Of a stretch of 64,000 nt of DNA, positions 50,214 through 59,339 are shown piece by piece. Below the pieces are notes generated by a model, which saw nothing but the letters and a program-made list of their open reading frames with translations, ran no database searches and was not told the origin of the DNA. The translations under genes and the position numbers were made by a program. This stretch comes from Pseudomonas sp. MWU15-20650 (GTDB taxonomy: Bacteria > Pseudomonadota > Gammaproteobacteria > Pseudomonadales > Pseudomonadaceae), in assembly GCF_023242475.1 (NCBI RefSeq), contig NZ_JALJFG010000026.1:1-64000 (forward strand), given 5' to 3'. How positions within the stretch are numbered: the first letter of the stretch is position 1; every line of letters starts with the position of its first letter.

Positions 50214-52331
50214 TCAACGCCAGCTCCACGACACACCGGTGTAAATGCCTCGGCCGTCTGCTGGAGTGGAGCGAGCAACGTCCATGCCCTTGTCGTCGTA
50301 GCCGGGCGTGACGGTGTTGGCGTAGCGGCGGTTGGTGAGATTACGCAGGTCGACCCAGGCTTGCCAGTCCTGTTGGGGCGCGTCGTAGCCGAAGGTGGCG
50401 CCCAGGGTGGTATAGGCTGCGGCGTAATAGGAGTTGGCGTAGTCCACCGCCACTCGCGAAGCATGCTCGGTGTTGAGGCTGGTGTAGAACCCCGTCGGGT
50501 GGCTGTAGCGCAGTTGCGCCTGATAGTAATGCTTGGGAATGCCGGGCAAGGTGTTATCACCGAAACGGTCGTCGTCACGGTAGTGGAAATCGCTGAAGGT
50601 GTAGGCTTGGCGCAGTGCAAGCTGCCCCCTGCGGCCGCCATCCCACAGTGGGCTGAGCAGGCTCATCTCCACGCCCTGATGCACCGTGGGGCTGGCGTTG
50701 GCTTCGGCGATGATGGCATTGCTGGTCGAGGTCTGGGCCTGGGTTTCCACGCTCAACAGCTCATGGCGCACTTCGGCGCGGTACAGTGCCAGGTCCCACT
50801 GGCCGAGCCATGCCTCTCCTCGTCCACCGACCTCCAGGGTGGTGGCGGTCTGGTTACGCAACTTCACCCCTTCGCGCTGCAACCCGGTGGCCGGGCCGCT
50901 GCCCGGGCCGAAGTATTTGTTGGAGCCCCAGATCATCGACCAGGCATGCGGCGGCTCTACCGAGCGGCTCAGGTTGCCATACACCTGCAATTGCGGGGTG
51001 AAGTCATAACGCAGGCCAATGCGCGGCGCATAGTCCCAATCATGCTGACTGAGCGGCACCTGGCCCTCGGGGTAAGTGACCTGGGTCTCTCGCCGGGTGT
51101 AGATCGCAGCCAGGCCGGTGGTCAGCCATAAGTCCTGAACCAGCTCCAGGTCGTTGCCCACGTGCAGCACGGTGTCGGCCCCCAGGTAACTGTAGTCGCG
51201 GGTCTTGGTGCCGGGCGCATAGGGAGCGGTATTGCCGGCAGGGATTCGCACGTATTCCGACGCGCCATTGTTCGGCATCGCCTGGGTGGTGCGCAGGCCA
51301 ACGGTGGTTTTGCTGTCGTGCCCGAACAGGCTGTCCTGGCGGATGTAGTTCAGGGTGCTGCTGATATCGGTGTAGGCGACTTTCAGGCGGTTGGTGCCTT
51401 CGCGCAAGTCCATGGGGTAGTCGTGATAGGCCAGCCCGACTTCGACCCGGGAATAGTCATCCAGCTGCAACGTGGTCTTGTTGGCGATCCAGGTGGAGCC
51501 TGGCTGCAGGCGCTTGGAATCGCGAGCGGCGTTAAGGCTGTTGGCGGCACGTGGGTCATGGCTGATCTGGTAACGCGTGAGTTTGCCAGGCGTGTCGTTG
51601 GTGGTTTCGCGGTAACGGAAATAGAAGCGTGTTTCCAGGTCTGGGTTGAAGCGATAGCCGAAGTTCGCTGCGACACCCTTGCCCGTGCCGGCGCTTTGAT
51701 GCTGCTCACCGTCGGAGGCCGAATCGGTGAGGCTGATGTAATAGTCGGCATCCCCCAGCACCTGGCCCGAACTGATCTCGCGCTGGGCATAGCCTCGGCT
51801 ACCGGCTTCATAACGCACTTGCAACTTCGGTGCGTCGTAGCCCGTGTGGGTGACGTAGTTGACCGCACCCCCCAACGCCAATGCGCCCTGATCAAACCCA
51901 TTGGCGCCACGCAGCACTTCTACCCGGCTTTGCCACAACGGGTCCTTGAGTTCATAGGGTGTGCCACCTGGACCGGTGAGCGGCAAGCCGTCGAGCATTT
52001 CATACAGCCCGGAGGCATGGGCACCTGGGCTGCGGTTCAGGCCCGAGCCACGAATGGACAGTTTCACCCCTTCGTTATTCGCGGCCTTGGCATACACCCC
52101 GGCCTGATACTTGAAGACATCCTCGTTGGTGCTCACCCGTCCCTGTTGCACACCGCTCATATCGATGTAATTGGTGCCGCCGGGCACGCTCTTGAGTTGC
52201 TCCTGGGCGATTTCGCCGGCGCTGGCCTGCGTTGCGGTCACCTCGACCGGCGCCAATTGCAGGTCTTCAGCCTGGACCAGCGAACTGAGGGTCAGGGCGG
52301 CAAAAAGAAACGGAGGTGGGCGCAGCAGCAT
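50214..52331 (-). CDS. TonB-dependent outer-membrane receptor
   Basis: A 705-residue outer-membrane gated channel, probably for a ferric siderophore or similar chelate. The ATG at 52331 opens a signal peptide (MLLRPPPFLFAALTLSSLVQ, cleavage after VQA). The plug domain follows (DVFKYQAGVYAKAANNEGVK, IRGSGLNRSPGAHA, VEVLRGANG, GGAVNYVTHTG), then a ~22-strand barrel ending in an aromatic W-R. There is no N-terminal STN signalling domain, so it is not a transducer. It converges on the helicase gene, whose stop lies 4 bases away. No adjacent Fur box or sigma/anti-sigma pair was recognised. Confidence 0.88.
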   Translation of the reverse strand: MLLRPPPFLFAALTLSSLVQAEDLQLAPVEVTATQASAGEIAQEQLKSVPGGTNYIDMSGVQQGRVSTNEDVFKYQAGVYAKAANNEGVKLSIRGSGLNRSPGAHASGLYEMLDGLPLTGPGGTPYELKDPLWQSRVEVLRGANGFDQGALALGGAVNYVTHTGYDAPKLQVRYEAGSRGYAQREISSGQVLGDADYYISLTDSASDGEQHQSAGTGKGVAANFGYRFNPDLETRFYFRYRETTNDTPGKLTRYQISHDPRAANSLNAARDSKRLQPGSTWIANKTTLQLDDYSRVEVGLAYHDYPMDLREGTNRLKVAYTDISSTLNYIRQDSLFGHDSKTTVGLRTTQAMPNNGASEYVRIPAGNTAPYAPGTKTRDYSYLGADTVLHVGNDLELVQDLWLTTGLAAIYTRRETQVTYPEGQVPLSQHDWDYAPRIGLRYDFTPQLQVYGNLSRSVEPPHAWSMIWGSNKYFGPGSGPATGLQREGVKLRNQTATTLEVGGRGEAWLGQWDLALYRAEVRHELLSVETQAQTSTSNAIIAEANASPTVHQGVEMSLLSPLWDGGRRGQLALRQAYTFSDFHYRDDDRFGDNTLPGIPKHYYQAQLRYSHPTGFYTSLNTEHASRVAVDYANSYYAAAYTTLGATFGYDAPQQDWQAWVDLRNLTNRRYANTVTPGYDDKGMDVARSTPADGRGIYTGVSWSWR

Positions 52332-52464
52332 GGGGCAGGTCCTTGGGATTCGGGAGCGTGGAAGGCTGGCCCCACCACGCGAACAGTGATGGGAAGCCAG
52401 GCATGCCCGCCAGGTCACGCCGGATTGACCGTTCCCACAACAACCTCGGACCTGGTTTATGAGC

Positions 52465-52734
52465 TCAGCCGTCGGGCGCCTCCAGCGTCTGCATCAGATC
52501 ATCCGCCTCCGACCCCACCGGGAACCTGAAGCCATACATTTCGTCTGTGGCCAGAATAGCGTGCAGCGCCTCGCGCAACCGGGCTTCGTTGGGGGCATCA
52601 CGCAGCAGTTTGTGCGCCGTCAACAACACCTCGGCACAGACGCCCTGAGCACTGGCGGCGTCAATCACTGCAAACAGGATAAACCGCAGCCGAACTTCGC
52701 GATCCGTGGGCCAAACCGTTTTTCGCTTACCCAA
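52465..52734 (-). CDS. Small conserved-looking protein of unknown function
   Basis: An 89-residue soluble, helical protein (DREVRLRFILFAVIDAASAQ, LLTAHKLLRDAPNEARLREA) with no signal peptide or motif I can name. It lies ~130 bases upstream of the TonB receptor gene on the same strand and could be co-transcribed. Codon use is typical of the surrounding GC-rich genes, which favours a real gene over a shadow. Confidence 0.55.
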   Translation of the reverse strand: MGKRKTVWPTDREVRLRFILFAVIDAASAQGVCAEVLLTAHKLLRDAPNEARLREALHAILATDEMYGFRFPVGSEADDLMQTLEAPDG

Positions 52735-52915
52735 AATAGGGCCTCGTGTTTAGGAAAAATCCGAGGCTATTGCCGACAGGTAAGTGTTTCAAGCGGCAGT
52801 GCCCAAGATAGGCCACTTCCTACACGGGAAAGGGAAACACCGTACTGGCTGAGCATTTCACGCAGAGCATGAGCGCGGTCAAGCTGCCCGCCGGTCAATC
52901 CGCGCCCCCCACGCT

Positions 52916-53665
52916 TCACTGCACTGGCAGGAAATTCATCAGCAACAGGCTTTGTGCGTAATTGAGGCCAATGCGTCGGTAACGTTCATCGAGCATCTGG
53001 GCCAGCAGGTCGAGCCGCGCGACGATCTTGCCGAACTCGACGGCGAAACTGAGGTTGCTGCCCTCCTCCGATATCTCATTGGAAAACAGCAGCAATACCC
53101 CATTGGCATCCTGGCGCTGGCTGAGCAGCCAGGTGGCCTTCTCGATATTGCGCGCAGCATTGCTGACAAACTGTGGGTTGATCGAGTCGGTCATATAGAA
53201 CTGGGTCCGCCCGCCGTGGGCAGTCACCAACATGCTGCCAATCGCGTAGATGAATGCGCCGACTCGGTCACCCCGAAACTCAGGACTCAAGGAATAACTC
53301 AGGGCAGCCAAATCACGTCGATCACCCAGCGCAGGCAACGGTTGGCGATTTTCGATGGCTTGCCGGATTTCCCGGGCAGCACTCACGGCATCCACATAGC
53401 CCGACTGACGCCACTGGTTGGGGTTACGCAGGTAGAGCTTGTTCATCAGCAGGTACAAGCTTTGCAGATTGTCGCGCATGCCCAGCGTCGCCATGCGGTC
53501 GACGCTGGTCTGGAAAAACTCATCGGGATTGCCGTTGCTCAATTGCCGGGCGATATCGCGCCCCTGCTGCTGGCTGCAGCCGGTGGCGCAGCATGCCAAA
53601 ACGGCTATCAGCAGCAACGGCCAACGCGTCCATCGAGGGGTAAACAGTGTGAACGTACGATCCAT
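52916..53665 (-). CDS. Putative lipoprotein of unknown function
   Basis: A 249-residue exported lipoprotein. MDRTF at 53665 is preferred to the ATG 6 bases upstream. The head is hydrophobic (WPLLLIAVLACCATGC) with the lipobox cysteine near residue 30. The mature part is mostly helical (QQGRDIARQLSNGNPDEFFQ, GAFIYAIGSMLVTAHGGRTQ, LSFAVEFGKIVARLDLLAQM). No enzymatic motif was seen. It stands alone, with ~200 bases to the reductase gene on its right. Confidence 0.7.
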   Translation of the reverse strand: MDRTFTLFTPRWTRWPLLLIAVLACCATGCSQQQGRDIARQLSNGNPDEFFQTSVDRMATLGMRDNLQSLYLLMNKLYLRNPNQWRQSGYVDAVSAAREIRQAIENRQPLPALGDRRDLAALSYSLSPEFRGDRVGAFIYAIGSMLVTAHGGRTQFYMTDSINPQFVSNAARNIEKATWLLSQRQDANGVLLLFSNEISEEGSNLSFAVEFGKIVARLDLLAQMLDERYRRIGLNYAQSLLLMNFLPVQ

Positions 53666-53864
53666 CGGCACCAGGTCTGGTTCTTATGCCCACACAAGAA
53701 AAGAGTGTGGCCGGGACAGGCATAGATCCAGAGAATGAAAAAAAGTGCGATGCAGACACCGACACTTACCTTTCAATAGGTGGCGCCTGCACGTCCTTGC
53801 CGCCAAACAGCCAGCCCCCGGAGCGCATCACGGGGGGCGGTGACGCTGGCCCGCGTTGTCACTA

Positions 53865-55160
53865 TCAACGGAACTCAAAGAGCTCGAAATGCAGGTTCGC
53901 TTTCGGAATCCGGTTGATCTCCATCAGCTCATGCACCTTCGTCAACAAGCCTTTTGGCCCGCAAAAACTGACGTGAATCTTGTGCGGCTGGGTGGTTACC
54001 GTCGCTTGGCGCAAGGTTTCGGCCAACTGTTCGGTGCCGCCGGTATTCCCCACGAATTGCGCCCCGCGCGTCTTGGCCATGGCTTGCAGCTCGTCGGCAG
54101 GCGGGAAGGCGCGCGAGGGGGTAAAGCAATAGACCAGCGTGGCTTTTTCGAAGTCCTCGCCCGCAGGATCTTGCAACCAGGAGATGAAGGGTGAAATGCC
54201 CACACCTGCACCGATCCATATTTCCCGCTCGGCTTGAGCCACGCGTTTAAACTTTCCATACGGGGCATATACCGTGGCACGCATTCCGGCTTTTGCAGAC
54301 TCGCACAGTTTTTGCGTGTAATCGCCCAGCCCTCGGATCATGAATGCAATCTGCCCATTCACGCTGTTGGCGCTGGCGATAGTAAAGGGGTGTGGCTCTC
54401 GCAAACCTTTTTGCTGCATCGCCAGAAACGCGAACTGCCCGGCATTGAAGCTGAACCCTTGATCAATCGGCTCCAGTATCAGATGCACTGCGCCTTTTTC
54501 TCTATTCACCGCCGTCACCTGGTATTCGCCGGCACGGGCGATGAAGGGATACAGCACCCATTTATAGAGGGCGGCCACCACACCCAGCCCGCAGCACAGC
54601 GTCAACCAGATACCCGAGGGGCTGAACAGGGTGATCGGTGATTTGAAGCTCAGCCAATGCAGGATCACGATCAGGAACAACGGACCGCTGAGTTTGTGCC
54701 ACCACCGCCACACGCGGTAAGGAATGTTGCGGTTCAGCGCCAACAGCACAATCAGGCCCAGCGCGACGTAGCTCAATTGGCGTACCAGGCGAGTCCAGTA
54801 TTTGGGCAACTCCAGGATCGGTACGCTGTTCCAAACGTCGAGGTTCGCCTTGAATACAAAATGATAACTGGCCAGGACAAGCGCCCAGACACCTAGCCAC
54901 TTGTGGGCCTCATACACACGGTCCAGGCCACCGAACAGATTTTCCACCACACGCCAGCGACTGGCCAGAAGACAGGAGGCGGCCATGTAAACAAGTGCAC
55001 TCGTTCCGAATATCAAGCTCAGGCTCGCTGACGTCAGCCAGGTGCCCACAGGTATTTCAATCAACAACGTCAGGGCCGTTATCAGCAACAGGCCAAGAAT
55101 GCAGTGCGAGGTCTTCACCGCAAAAGCTCCAATCATGAATGGGGGGGGGCCAAGACTCAT
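53865..55160 (-). CDS. Ferric-reductase-like membrane flavoprotein
   Basis: A 431-residue inner-membrane oxidoreductase. About six helices form a ferric-reductase-like haem domain with histidines in EAHKWLGVWALVLASYHFVF and WWHKLSGPLFLIVILHWLSF. A cytosolic FAD/NAD(P)H module follows: FAD motif HPFTIAS, pyrophosphate loop GAGVGISPFISWL, and the C-terminal FELFEF typical of the family. It should move electrons from NAD(P)H to an outer acceptor. The ATG at 55160 has GGAGGGG 4 bases upstream; the next ATG (55136) has none. With that start, codons 4-7 contain a run of nine C, a possible slippage site. Confidence 0.85.
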   Translation of the reverse strand: MSLGPPPFMIGAFAVKTSHCILGLLLITALTLLIEIPVGTWLTSASLSLIFGTSALVYMAASCLLASRWRVVENLFGGLDRVYEAHKWLGVWALVLASYHFVFKANLDVWNSVPILELPKYWTRLVRQLSYVALGLIVLLALNRNIPYRVWRWWHKLSGPLFLIVILHWLSFKSPITLFSPSGIWLTLCCGLGVVAALYKWVLYPFIARAGEYQVTAVNREKGAVHLILEPIDQGFSFNAGQFAFLAMQQKGLREPHPFTIASANSVNGQIAFMIRGLGDYTQKLCESAKAGMRATVYAPYGKFKRVAQAEREIWIGAGVGISPFISWLQDPAGEDFEKATLVYCFTPSRAFPPADELQAMAKTRGAQFVGNTGGTEQLAETLRQATVTTQPHKIHVSFCGPKGLLTKVHELMEINRIPKANLHFELFEFR

Positions 55161-55376
55161 ATCGCCCCTCCCTGGCGTCTCAGCAGGATAGGACGTTAAC
55201 AGCCGGCTGAAATTGGCGGATGACTCAGGTCAAGTCAGGGTCGGTTACTGCCATCCGCTCGGCTACGCCCTGGCCGCCAAAGAAAATAATGTCATGAACC
55301 GGTGCATCCACTTTCAGTGTTGGCTCGTAGATTCATTACCCTCACTCGGAGGGCCTAAGCGCCAAGGAGATACACC

Positions 55377-55937
55377 ATGCACACTTTTTACAAAAAACTG
55401 GCTGCAGCCGCCTGCTTCGCGATGCTCTCCACTGCTGCAACGCTCAGCGTTGCCGCAGACACAGTGATGGTCGGAGGCGCCGCGATGTACCCCAGCAAAA
55501 CCATCGTAGAAAACGCGGTCAACTCGAAGGACCACACCACACTCGTCGCAGCAGTCAAGGCTGCCGGGCTGGTGGATACGCTAAACAGCAAAGGCCCTTT
55601 CACCGTATTCGCCCCCACCAACGAAGCCTTTGCCAAGCTGCCGGCCGGTACCGTCGACACGCTGGTCAAGCCTGAGCACAAAGCCGATCTGACAAAAATC
55701 CTGACTTACCATGTGGTGCCTGGCACTCATACCGCTGCGCAATTGATGGCCGACGCGAAAAAGAACGGCGGCACCGTTGTACTGAAAACCGTGCAAGGCG
55801 AGTCACTGACCATCAAGCTGCACGATGGGAAACTGTGGTTGGTGGATGCCAAGGGCGGCAAGGCCGGGATCAGCATCGCAGACGTGATGCAGTCCAACGG
55901 CGTGATCCACGTTATCGACTCGGTCTTGATGCCTTAA
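55377..55937 (+). CDS. Secreted fasciclin (FAS1)-domain protein
   Basis: A 186-residue exported protein. The signal peptide (MHTFYKKLAAAACFAMLSTA) is cleaved near VAA-DTV. One FAS1 domain fills the rest: VAAVKAAGLVDTLNSKGPFT (H1 box: FTVFAPTNEAFAKLP), ILTYHVVPG, and the terminal H2-type block ISIADVMQSNGVIHVIDSVL. FAS1 proteins mediate adhesion or matrix interactions. An AAGGAG ribosome site precedes the ATG. It is monocistronic and divergent from the reductase gene. Confidence 0.93.
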   Translation: MHTFYKKLAAAACFAMLSTAATLSVAADTVMVGGAAMYPSKTIVENAVNSKDHTTLVAAVKAAGLVDTLNSKGPFTVFAPTNEAFAKLPAGTVDTLVKPEHKADLTKILTYHVVPGTHTAAQLMADAKKNGGTVVLKTVQGESLTIKLHDGKLWLVDAKGGKAGISIADVMQSNGVIHVIDSVLMP

Positions 55938-56458
55938 CGTTAGCCAATCCCGGCAGACGCACGGTCTGCCGGGTGCCGGCAGCGCCCTGCGCGCTAACGG
56001 GTCAATTCAGATAAACAGAAAATCAAGGCGGATTTTTTTCGAACAACTCCCTATCGGCAACTGAATGGCTGCATGCGGCGAACCGCACCTGACGAAGGTA
56101 CGAGATTTCGAACACCACATCGCTGGAGCCCCCAGCACTGTCGCAGCGCAACGGTTATTGAACTGTAAATCCGACCTTCACGGTCAACGGCTATAGCGGC
56201 AGGACGACGTCATACCGGTGGGCAATAGGTGCCTGCTCAGCATCTGGATAGTGAATTTGGGGAGTCGAATACCCAGACGCCCAGCAGGCAAATCGAGACT
56301 ACGCCGTAATGGCACAAGCAACATGGCACGCCATATTTGTTCAGAGTTGGGGAAATGACGACGGGAGGCAATGGAGCGGGCCTTGCAAGACGCCAAAGAC
56401 CCGGGCGCTCACGATATTGAGCCGGCCCAGCGTTTTACGGCCGGGCCAGAGAAAGCGG
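55938..56458. other. Gene-poor gap
   Basis: Apart from the hairpin at 55949 I see no coding frame with a ribosome site, no REP unit and no RNA gene. A 70-codon frame at 56184-56396 (minus) looks spurious. Confidence 0.5.
55949..55973 (+). terminator. Probable hairpin terminator after the FAS1 gene
   Basis: Perfect 10-base stem cccggcagac / gtctgccggg with a 5-base loop, 12 bases after the stop. No T-run follows, so it may act only as an mRNA-end hairpin. Confidence 0.5.
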
Positions 56459-56815
56459 TTACAACAATACTGTGGAAAGCATCCCCAGAGCCCCCAGGCA
56501 GAACCCGATCAATGCGCCCCGACCGGGTGCTTCATGAAACAGCGACCAGACCACCACAGGCTCAAGCAGCAACAAGGAAGTGACTGAAACCACGGTGACG
56601 ACCCAGATGTCACCGACAGCAACGTACCCCAGCCAATAGGCGCCCAGCAGACAAAACCCTGCAAAACACATCAGTACAACGGGAACTATGAACCCTTCCC
56701 ACGAGCCACTTCCTGTCTGGGCAAGCTTGGCGGCTACCACCTCACTGTAGATTGCACAAAACTCACCGATCACCATCAAACCTAGAGCAGAAACTCCGAG
56801 TAATTCTTTGGACAT
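56459..56815 (-). CDS. Small four-helix membrane protein (DMT-like)
   Basis: A 118-residue protein made almost entirely of four hydrophobic helices (LLGVSALGLMVIGEFCAIYS; FIVPVVLMCFAGFCLLGAYW; IWVVTVVSVTSLLLLEPVVV; GALIGFCLGALGMLSTVLL). Size and layout resemble small-multidrug-resistance or half-EamA transporters, but the SMR active-site glutamate motif in helix 1 is not clear. Function unknown. Confidence 0.6.
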   Translation of the reverse strand: MSKELLGVSALGLMVIGEFCAIYSEVVAAKLAQTGSGSWEGFIVPVVLMCFAGFCLLGAYWLGYVAVGDIWVVTVVSVTSLLLLEPVVVWSLFHEAPGRGALIGFCLGALGMLSTVLL

Positions 56816-57190
56816 ATCAAAAACTCCTTCGTATTCAGCGCACTATTGTTCAGCTCCCAGCGCGCAATGCCGCCGCCCAGGGAGTCGTTGCAGTGATACG
56901 AAGCAGCCTTGAACAGGCCCGAGTTACCGAAGTGCTTTTCCATGCTCATGTCCTTCAAAGGGTGTGAGTCTCAGCACCGGAATAAGGTGCTCGCCCCGAT
57001 GATACGTTTAGTCATTGCGAACAACCAGCCCTACTCACCCAGGATCATCGCGACTCAACAACACTGCGGACATGGGGCGACGGCCCGATCGTCCGCCACT
57101 GCGCTACGGGTGTGATTAACGCTGAAGGATTTCTGAGTATTGAGAACCAGCCGGATACGGCTGGCTCGGCTGGATAATCAGGTAGCCGGC
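56816..57190. other. Gap with no recognised gene
   Basis: Only a 7-base hairpin (ccagccg gata cggctgg, 57147-57164) lies near the end of the small membrane gene to its right. No T-run follows. Nothing else is recognised. Confidence 0.45.
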
Positions 57191-57349
57191 TTACACCGAA
57201 TGCCCGCCGTCACGAATGTGTTGTTTTCTAACGCGTTTACCCGTCTTTCGTTCGTATTGGTGATGAATGAACCAGACGACCAAAAGTAGACCAGCCATAC
57301 CGAAAATCAACAGTAGAAGTTCTATTGCGGGACCTTCGTGTGAAAACAT
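57191..57349 (-). CDS. Small single-helix membrane protein
   Basis: A 52-residue protein from the ATG at 57349, which follows GAGGAACGAAAA. One membrane helix (IELLLLIFGMAGLLLVVWFI) is followed by a strongly basic, His-rich tail (HHQYERKTGKRVRKQHIRDG). A longer frame to 57490 lacks a ribosome site. Not recognised; it may be a small regulatory or stress peptide. Confidence 0.5.
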   Translation of the reverse strand: MFSHEGPAIELLLLIFGMAGLLLVVWFIHHQYERKTGKRVRKQHIRDGGHSV

Positions 57350-57607
57350 TTTTCGTTCCTCATCCTGAAGTCGTGCGACCTTAAAAAAGCCACAACCGAA
57401 ATTGTTCGTAATAATTCGAACATTTTCAGGGTAGTCGGCAAAGCCGTTGCTGACAACCCTCATTCGCCTCAGAACCCTTGATCTAGACACGTCAGTCGTC
57501 TAAAAAACGCCCCGACTTCTTCCTTAAAGAAGAGGCTTTAGTCCAAATATGGTGCGAAACGCCCACCTGCCCACCCATCCCGTGACGATCGAACTCGGCA
57601 GTTTGAC

Positions 57608-57964
57608 TCACCGAGCACAAGCACTCACGACACCCGATATTTTGTCTGATGGCGACTGCCACGTACGGAAGAAGTGGTATCGCACTACGGCTCCTGCCCC
57701 TTTCGGATCGACGTCAGCCAGATGCCATGGGTTCTCGGGGTTGGGCGCTATCACCGTGTACCGGTCACCGGTAGTCTGCAAGATCCCTCCGAGGCTGCCG
57801 CCTACCAGGTTCGTGCCCTGCCACCCATCTCGGATGCACTCAGCGACAGCCCTGGGCGAACGAGGCGAGTCAATTTCAAGTAGCGGAGGATTCTTCCTGA
57901 TATCGCCGACACTTGAACACCCGACCAACATCACAGCGGCCATTGCAGCCATCAAAATCCGCAT
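57608..57964 (-). CDS. Small lipoprotein
   Basis: A 118-residue exported lipoprotein: MRILMAAMAAVMLVGC with lipobox LVGC at residues 13-16, then a mature domain with AECIRDGWQG, GGSLGGILQTTGDRYTVIAP and a C-terminal Cys. The pattern (a Cys-containing helix, then a beta sheet exposing RYTVIAPNPENPWHLADVDP) is that of small Pseudomonas periplasmic lipoproteins of unknown role. Convincing by its signal and codon use. Confidence 0.7.
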   Translation of the reverse strand: MRILMAAMAAVMLVGCSSVGDIRKNPPLLEIDSPRSPRAVAECIRDGWQGTNLVGGSLGGILQTTGDRYTVIAPNPENPWHLADVDPKGAGAVVRYHFFRTWQSPSDKISGVVSACAR

Positions 57965-58014
57965 GTTGTTCCCTCATCTGATTTGGCCGGACTGTAGCAC
58001 TGCGGGAGGCGAGC

Positions 58015-58040
58015 AAAAAGCCCAGCACTTGGCTGGGCTT
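58015..58040 (-). terminator. Terminator of the DUF1737 gene
   Basis: Minus-strand stem aagcccagc / gctgggctt with a 5-base loop, followed by a T-run (complement of aaaaa at 58015-58019). It lies 17 bases beyond the DUF1737 stop. Confidence 0.8.
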
Positions 58041-58056
58041 CCTGGATGACGACAGG

Positions 58057-58245
58057 CTAATTGCCAGGGTTCCAAACGACAGCCTGCGCCACTACGACGT
58101 ACTCGCCATTGAACGTTACAGCTGGCGAACCATAGAGTTGGTAGCCCAATGCAAGGGCTTCAGAGACTCGATGACAGAAGGAGGCATCATCTTTGCCGGT
58201 CAGAACCCGATAGATGGGTAGTCCTTCAGGAGGGGGATTTTGCAT
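58057..58245 (-). CDS. DUF1737-family protein
   Basis: A 62-residue protein with the DUF1737 pattern: YRVLTGKDDASFCHRVSEAL, then ALGYQLYGSPAVTFNG and VVVAQAVVW. The family is widespread and uncharacterised; members are small, soluble and often near stress or stationary-phase genes. The gene is monocistronic, with its own terminator. Confidence 0.85.
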   Translation of the reverse strand: MQNPPPEGLPIYRVLTGKDDASFCHRVSEALALGYQLYGSPAVTFNGEYVVVAQAVVWNPGN

Positions 58246-58449
58246 TGGCGCACCTACACGGACGGTTAAAGAAAGCCACTTGGCTATGCAGCATCACTTT
58301 ACTGGATCAAACGACGATGAAGCCTGCCTGATTTAGCCACTCGGCCCAGCGCCGAGCGCTTTGTACTGCCCTTCGTCGTGCCACCATTGAGCTGGCAATC
58401 CGCATGATTGCAAACTGACGGTGCTGAAGGATCGGCGCCCCAAGTGTTA

Positions 58450-58484
58450 CAGAAAGCCCGCCACGTGCGGGCTTTCTGCTTTTA
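58450..58484 (+). terminator. Plus-strand terminator without an upstream ORF
   Basis: Perfect 12-base stem cagaaagcccgc / gcgggctttctg, 5-base loop, then ctttta. No plus-strand coding gene precedes it. Confidence 0.8.
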
Positions 58485-58556
58485 CGACATTCTTTTCACC
58501 TGGCATTCACAGGGCCTGGCGCACAGTCGCCCTACTCCTTTGAAGAATCCCCATTA

Positions 58557-58584
58557 GGCCCGCCCGCACGCGGGCCTTTTTTTT
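58557..58584 (+). terminator. Second plus-strand terminator
   Basis: Stem ggcccgc / gcgggcc followed by eight T. It lies ~75 bases after the terminator at 58450 and again has no plus-strand ORF in front. Confidence 0.8.
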
Positions 58585-58899
58585 GCCTGATGGCGACCCT
58601 GTAATGGGTATCGAGTAGGCGGTCGGGGGTGGTCTTCAGAGGACTTGACGACTGCCTGCACGCCCATTTGATCGATGTAGAGGCAAGCAAATACCTGCGA
58701 GCGTGTTCTCGGCTCCACCCGCAAGGTATTGAAGCGTTTCACGAACCCCGGCAACCACGCCCACGCAGTAGCCCATATCCACTTGATTGTCGTCTGCCGC
58801 CATCCGCTTTGTTTCCCAAAAGCGCAAAGCAACCTTGCATCCGTTTACAAACTTTGGCCCGGCACTGCTCTGCGCAAACACAACGCTGCTTGCCGACAC
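58560..58899 (-). pseudogene. Frameshifted Rap1a/Tai-like small protein
   Basis: The minus-strand frame from 58899 (KFVNGCKVALRFW, DMGYCVGVVAGVRETL, then ICLPL) fits a Rap1a/Tai-family protein: paired cysteines, GYCxGxxxGVR and CLP. The expected continuation IDQMGVQAVVKSSEDHP is in a second frame, and a plausible end (RLLDTHYRVAIRQKKG) in a third, so two frameshifts break it. Rap1a/Tai proteins are periplasmic immunity proteins against T6SS amidases, but many lone homologues have no known partner. Confidence 0.6.
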
Positions 58900-58997
58900 C
58901 CCAATGGCCGCTACGCCGCCGCGATCAAAATCCGCATGTCGTTCCCTCTATGGTCTGGCGGGACTGGAGCCCGACCTAGGCTACTAGACCTGGCTGG

Positions 58998-59339
58998 TCA
59001 GCGCTGATCGATTTCAATCTTCTGTGTGGGGTCTGGACTGTATTTTTGGCGTTTCAACTGCGGGTCCCCCTTGGCCATACAAAAGAAAAAGATCTCCGCC
59101 TCGCCACACCCACCATGCAATGCGCACTCACTGGCCTGCATGTGATCGAGCAGTATCTCTCGGCCTTGAGACTCGCAGAACGTGTTCGCCTCTTTTAGCG
59201 CTTGCCCTTTCGCAGATGCAGGTCCACCGAACGGAACACGGGTTGAAATCGTGTACGTATCTGGCCCGACCTTTATAGGCCCGCTGTCCGCACAACCGGT
59301 GAGTACCGTCGCAGTAATAGCGACCAGCCAAATTTTCAT
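58998..59339 (-). CDS. Small lipoprotein, unknown function
   Basis: A 113-residue lipoprotein from the ATG at 59339, which follows GGGGAGGA. Lipobox LTGC (MKIWLVAITATVLTGC). The mature part begins ADSGPIKVGPDTYTISTRVP and has several cysteines (ANTFCESQG, SECALHGGCG, FFFCMAKG). The GPDTYTIS segment is common in small proteobacterial lipoproteins. It lies ~100 bases upstream of the Rap1a-like pseudogene on the same strand. Confidence 0.7.
   Translation of the reverse strand: MKIWLVAITATVLTGCADSGPIKVGPDTYTISTRVPFGGPASAKGQALKEANTFCESQGREILLDHMQASECALHGGCGEAEIFFFCMAKGDPQLKRQKYSPDPTQKIEIDQR

Noticed and set aside
51162..52529. A 455-codon plus-strand ORF opposite the TonB receptor gene
   Set aside because: No recognisable domain. 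The receptor motifs on the minus strand are complete.
58260..58449. Possible tRNA in front of the plus-strand terminator
   Set aside because: No cloverleaf with T-loop and acceptor stem could be formed.
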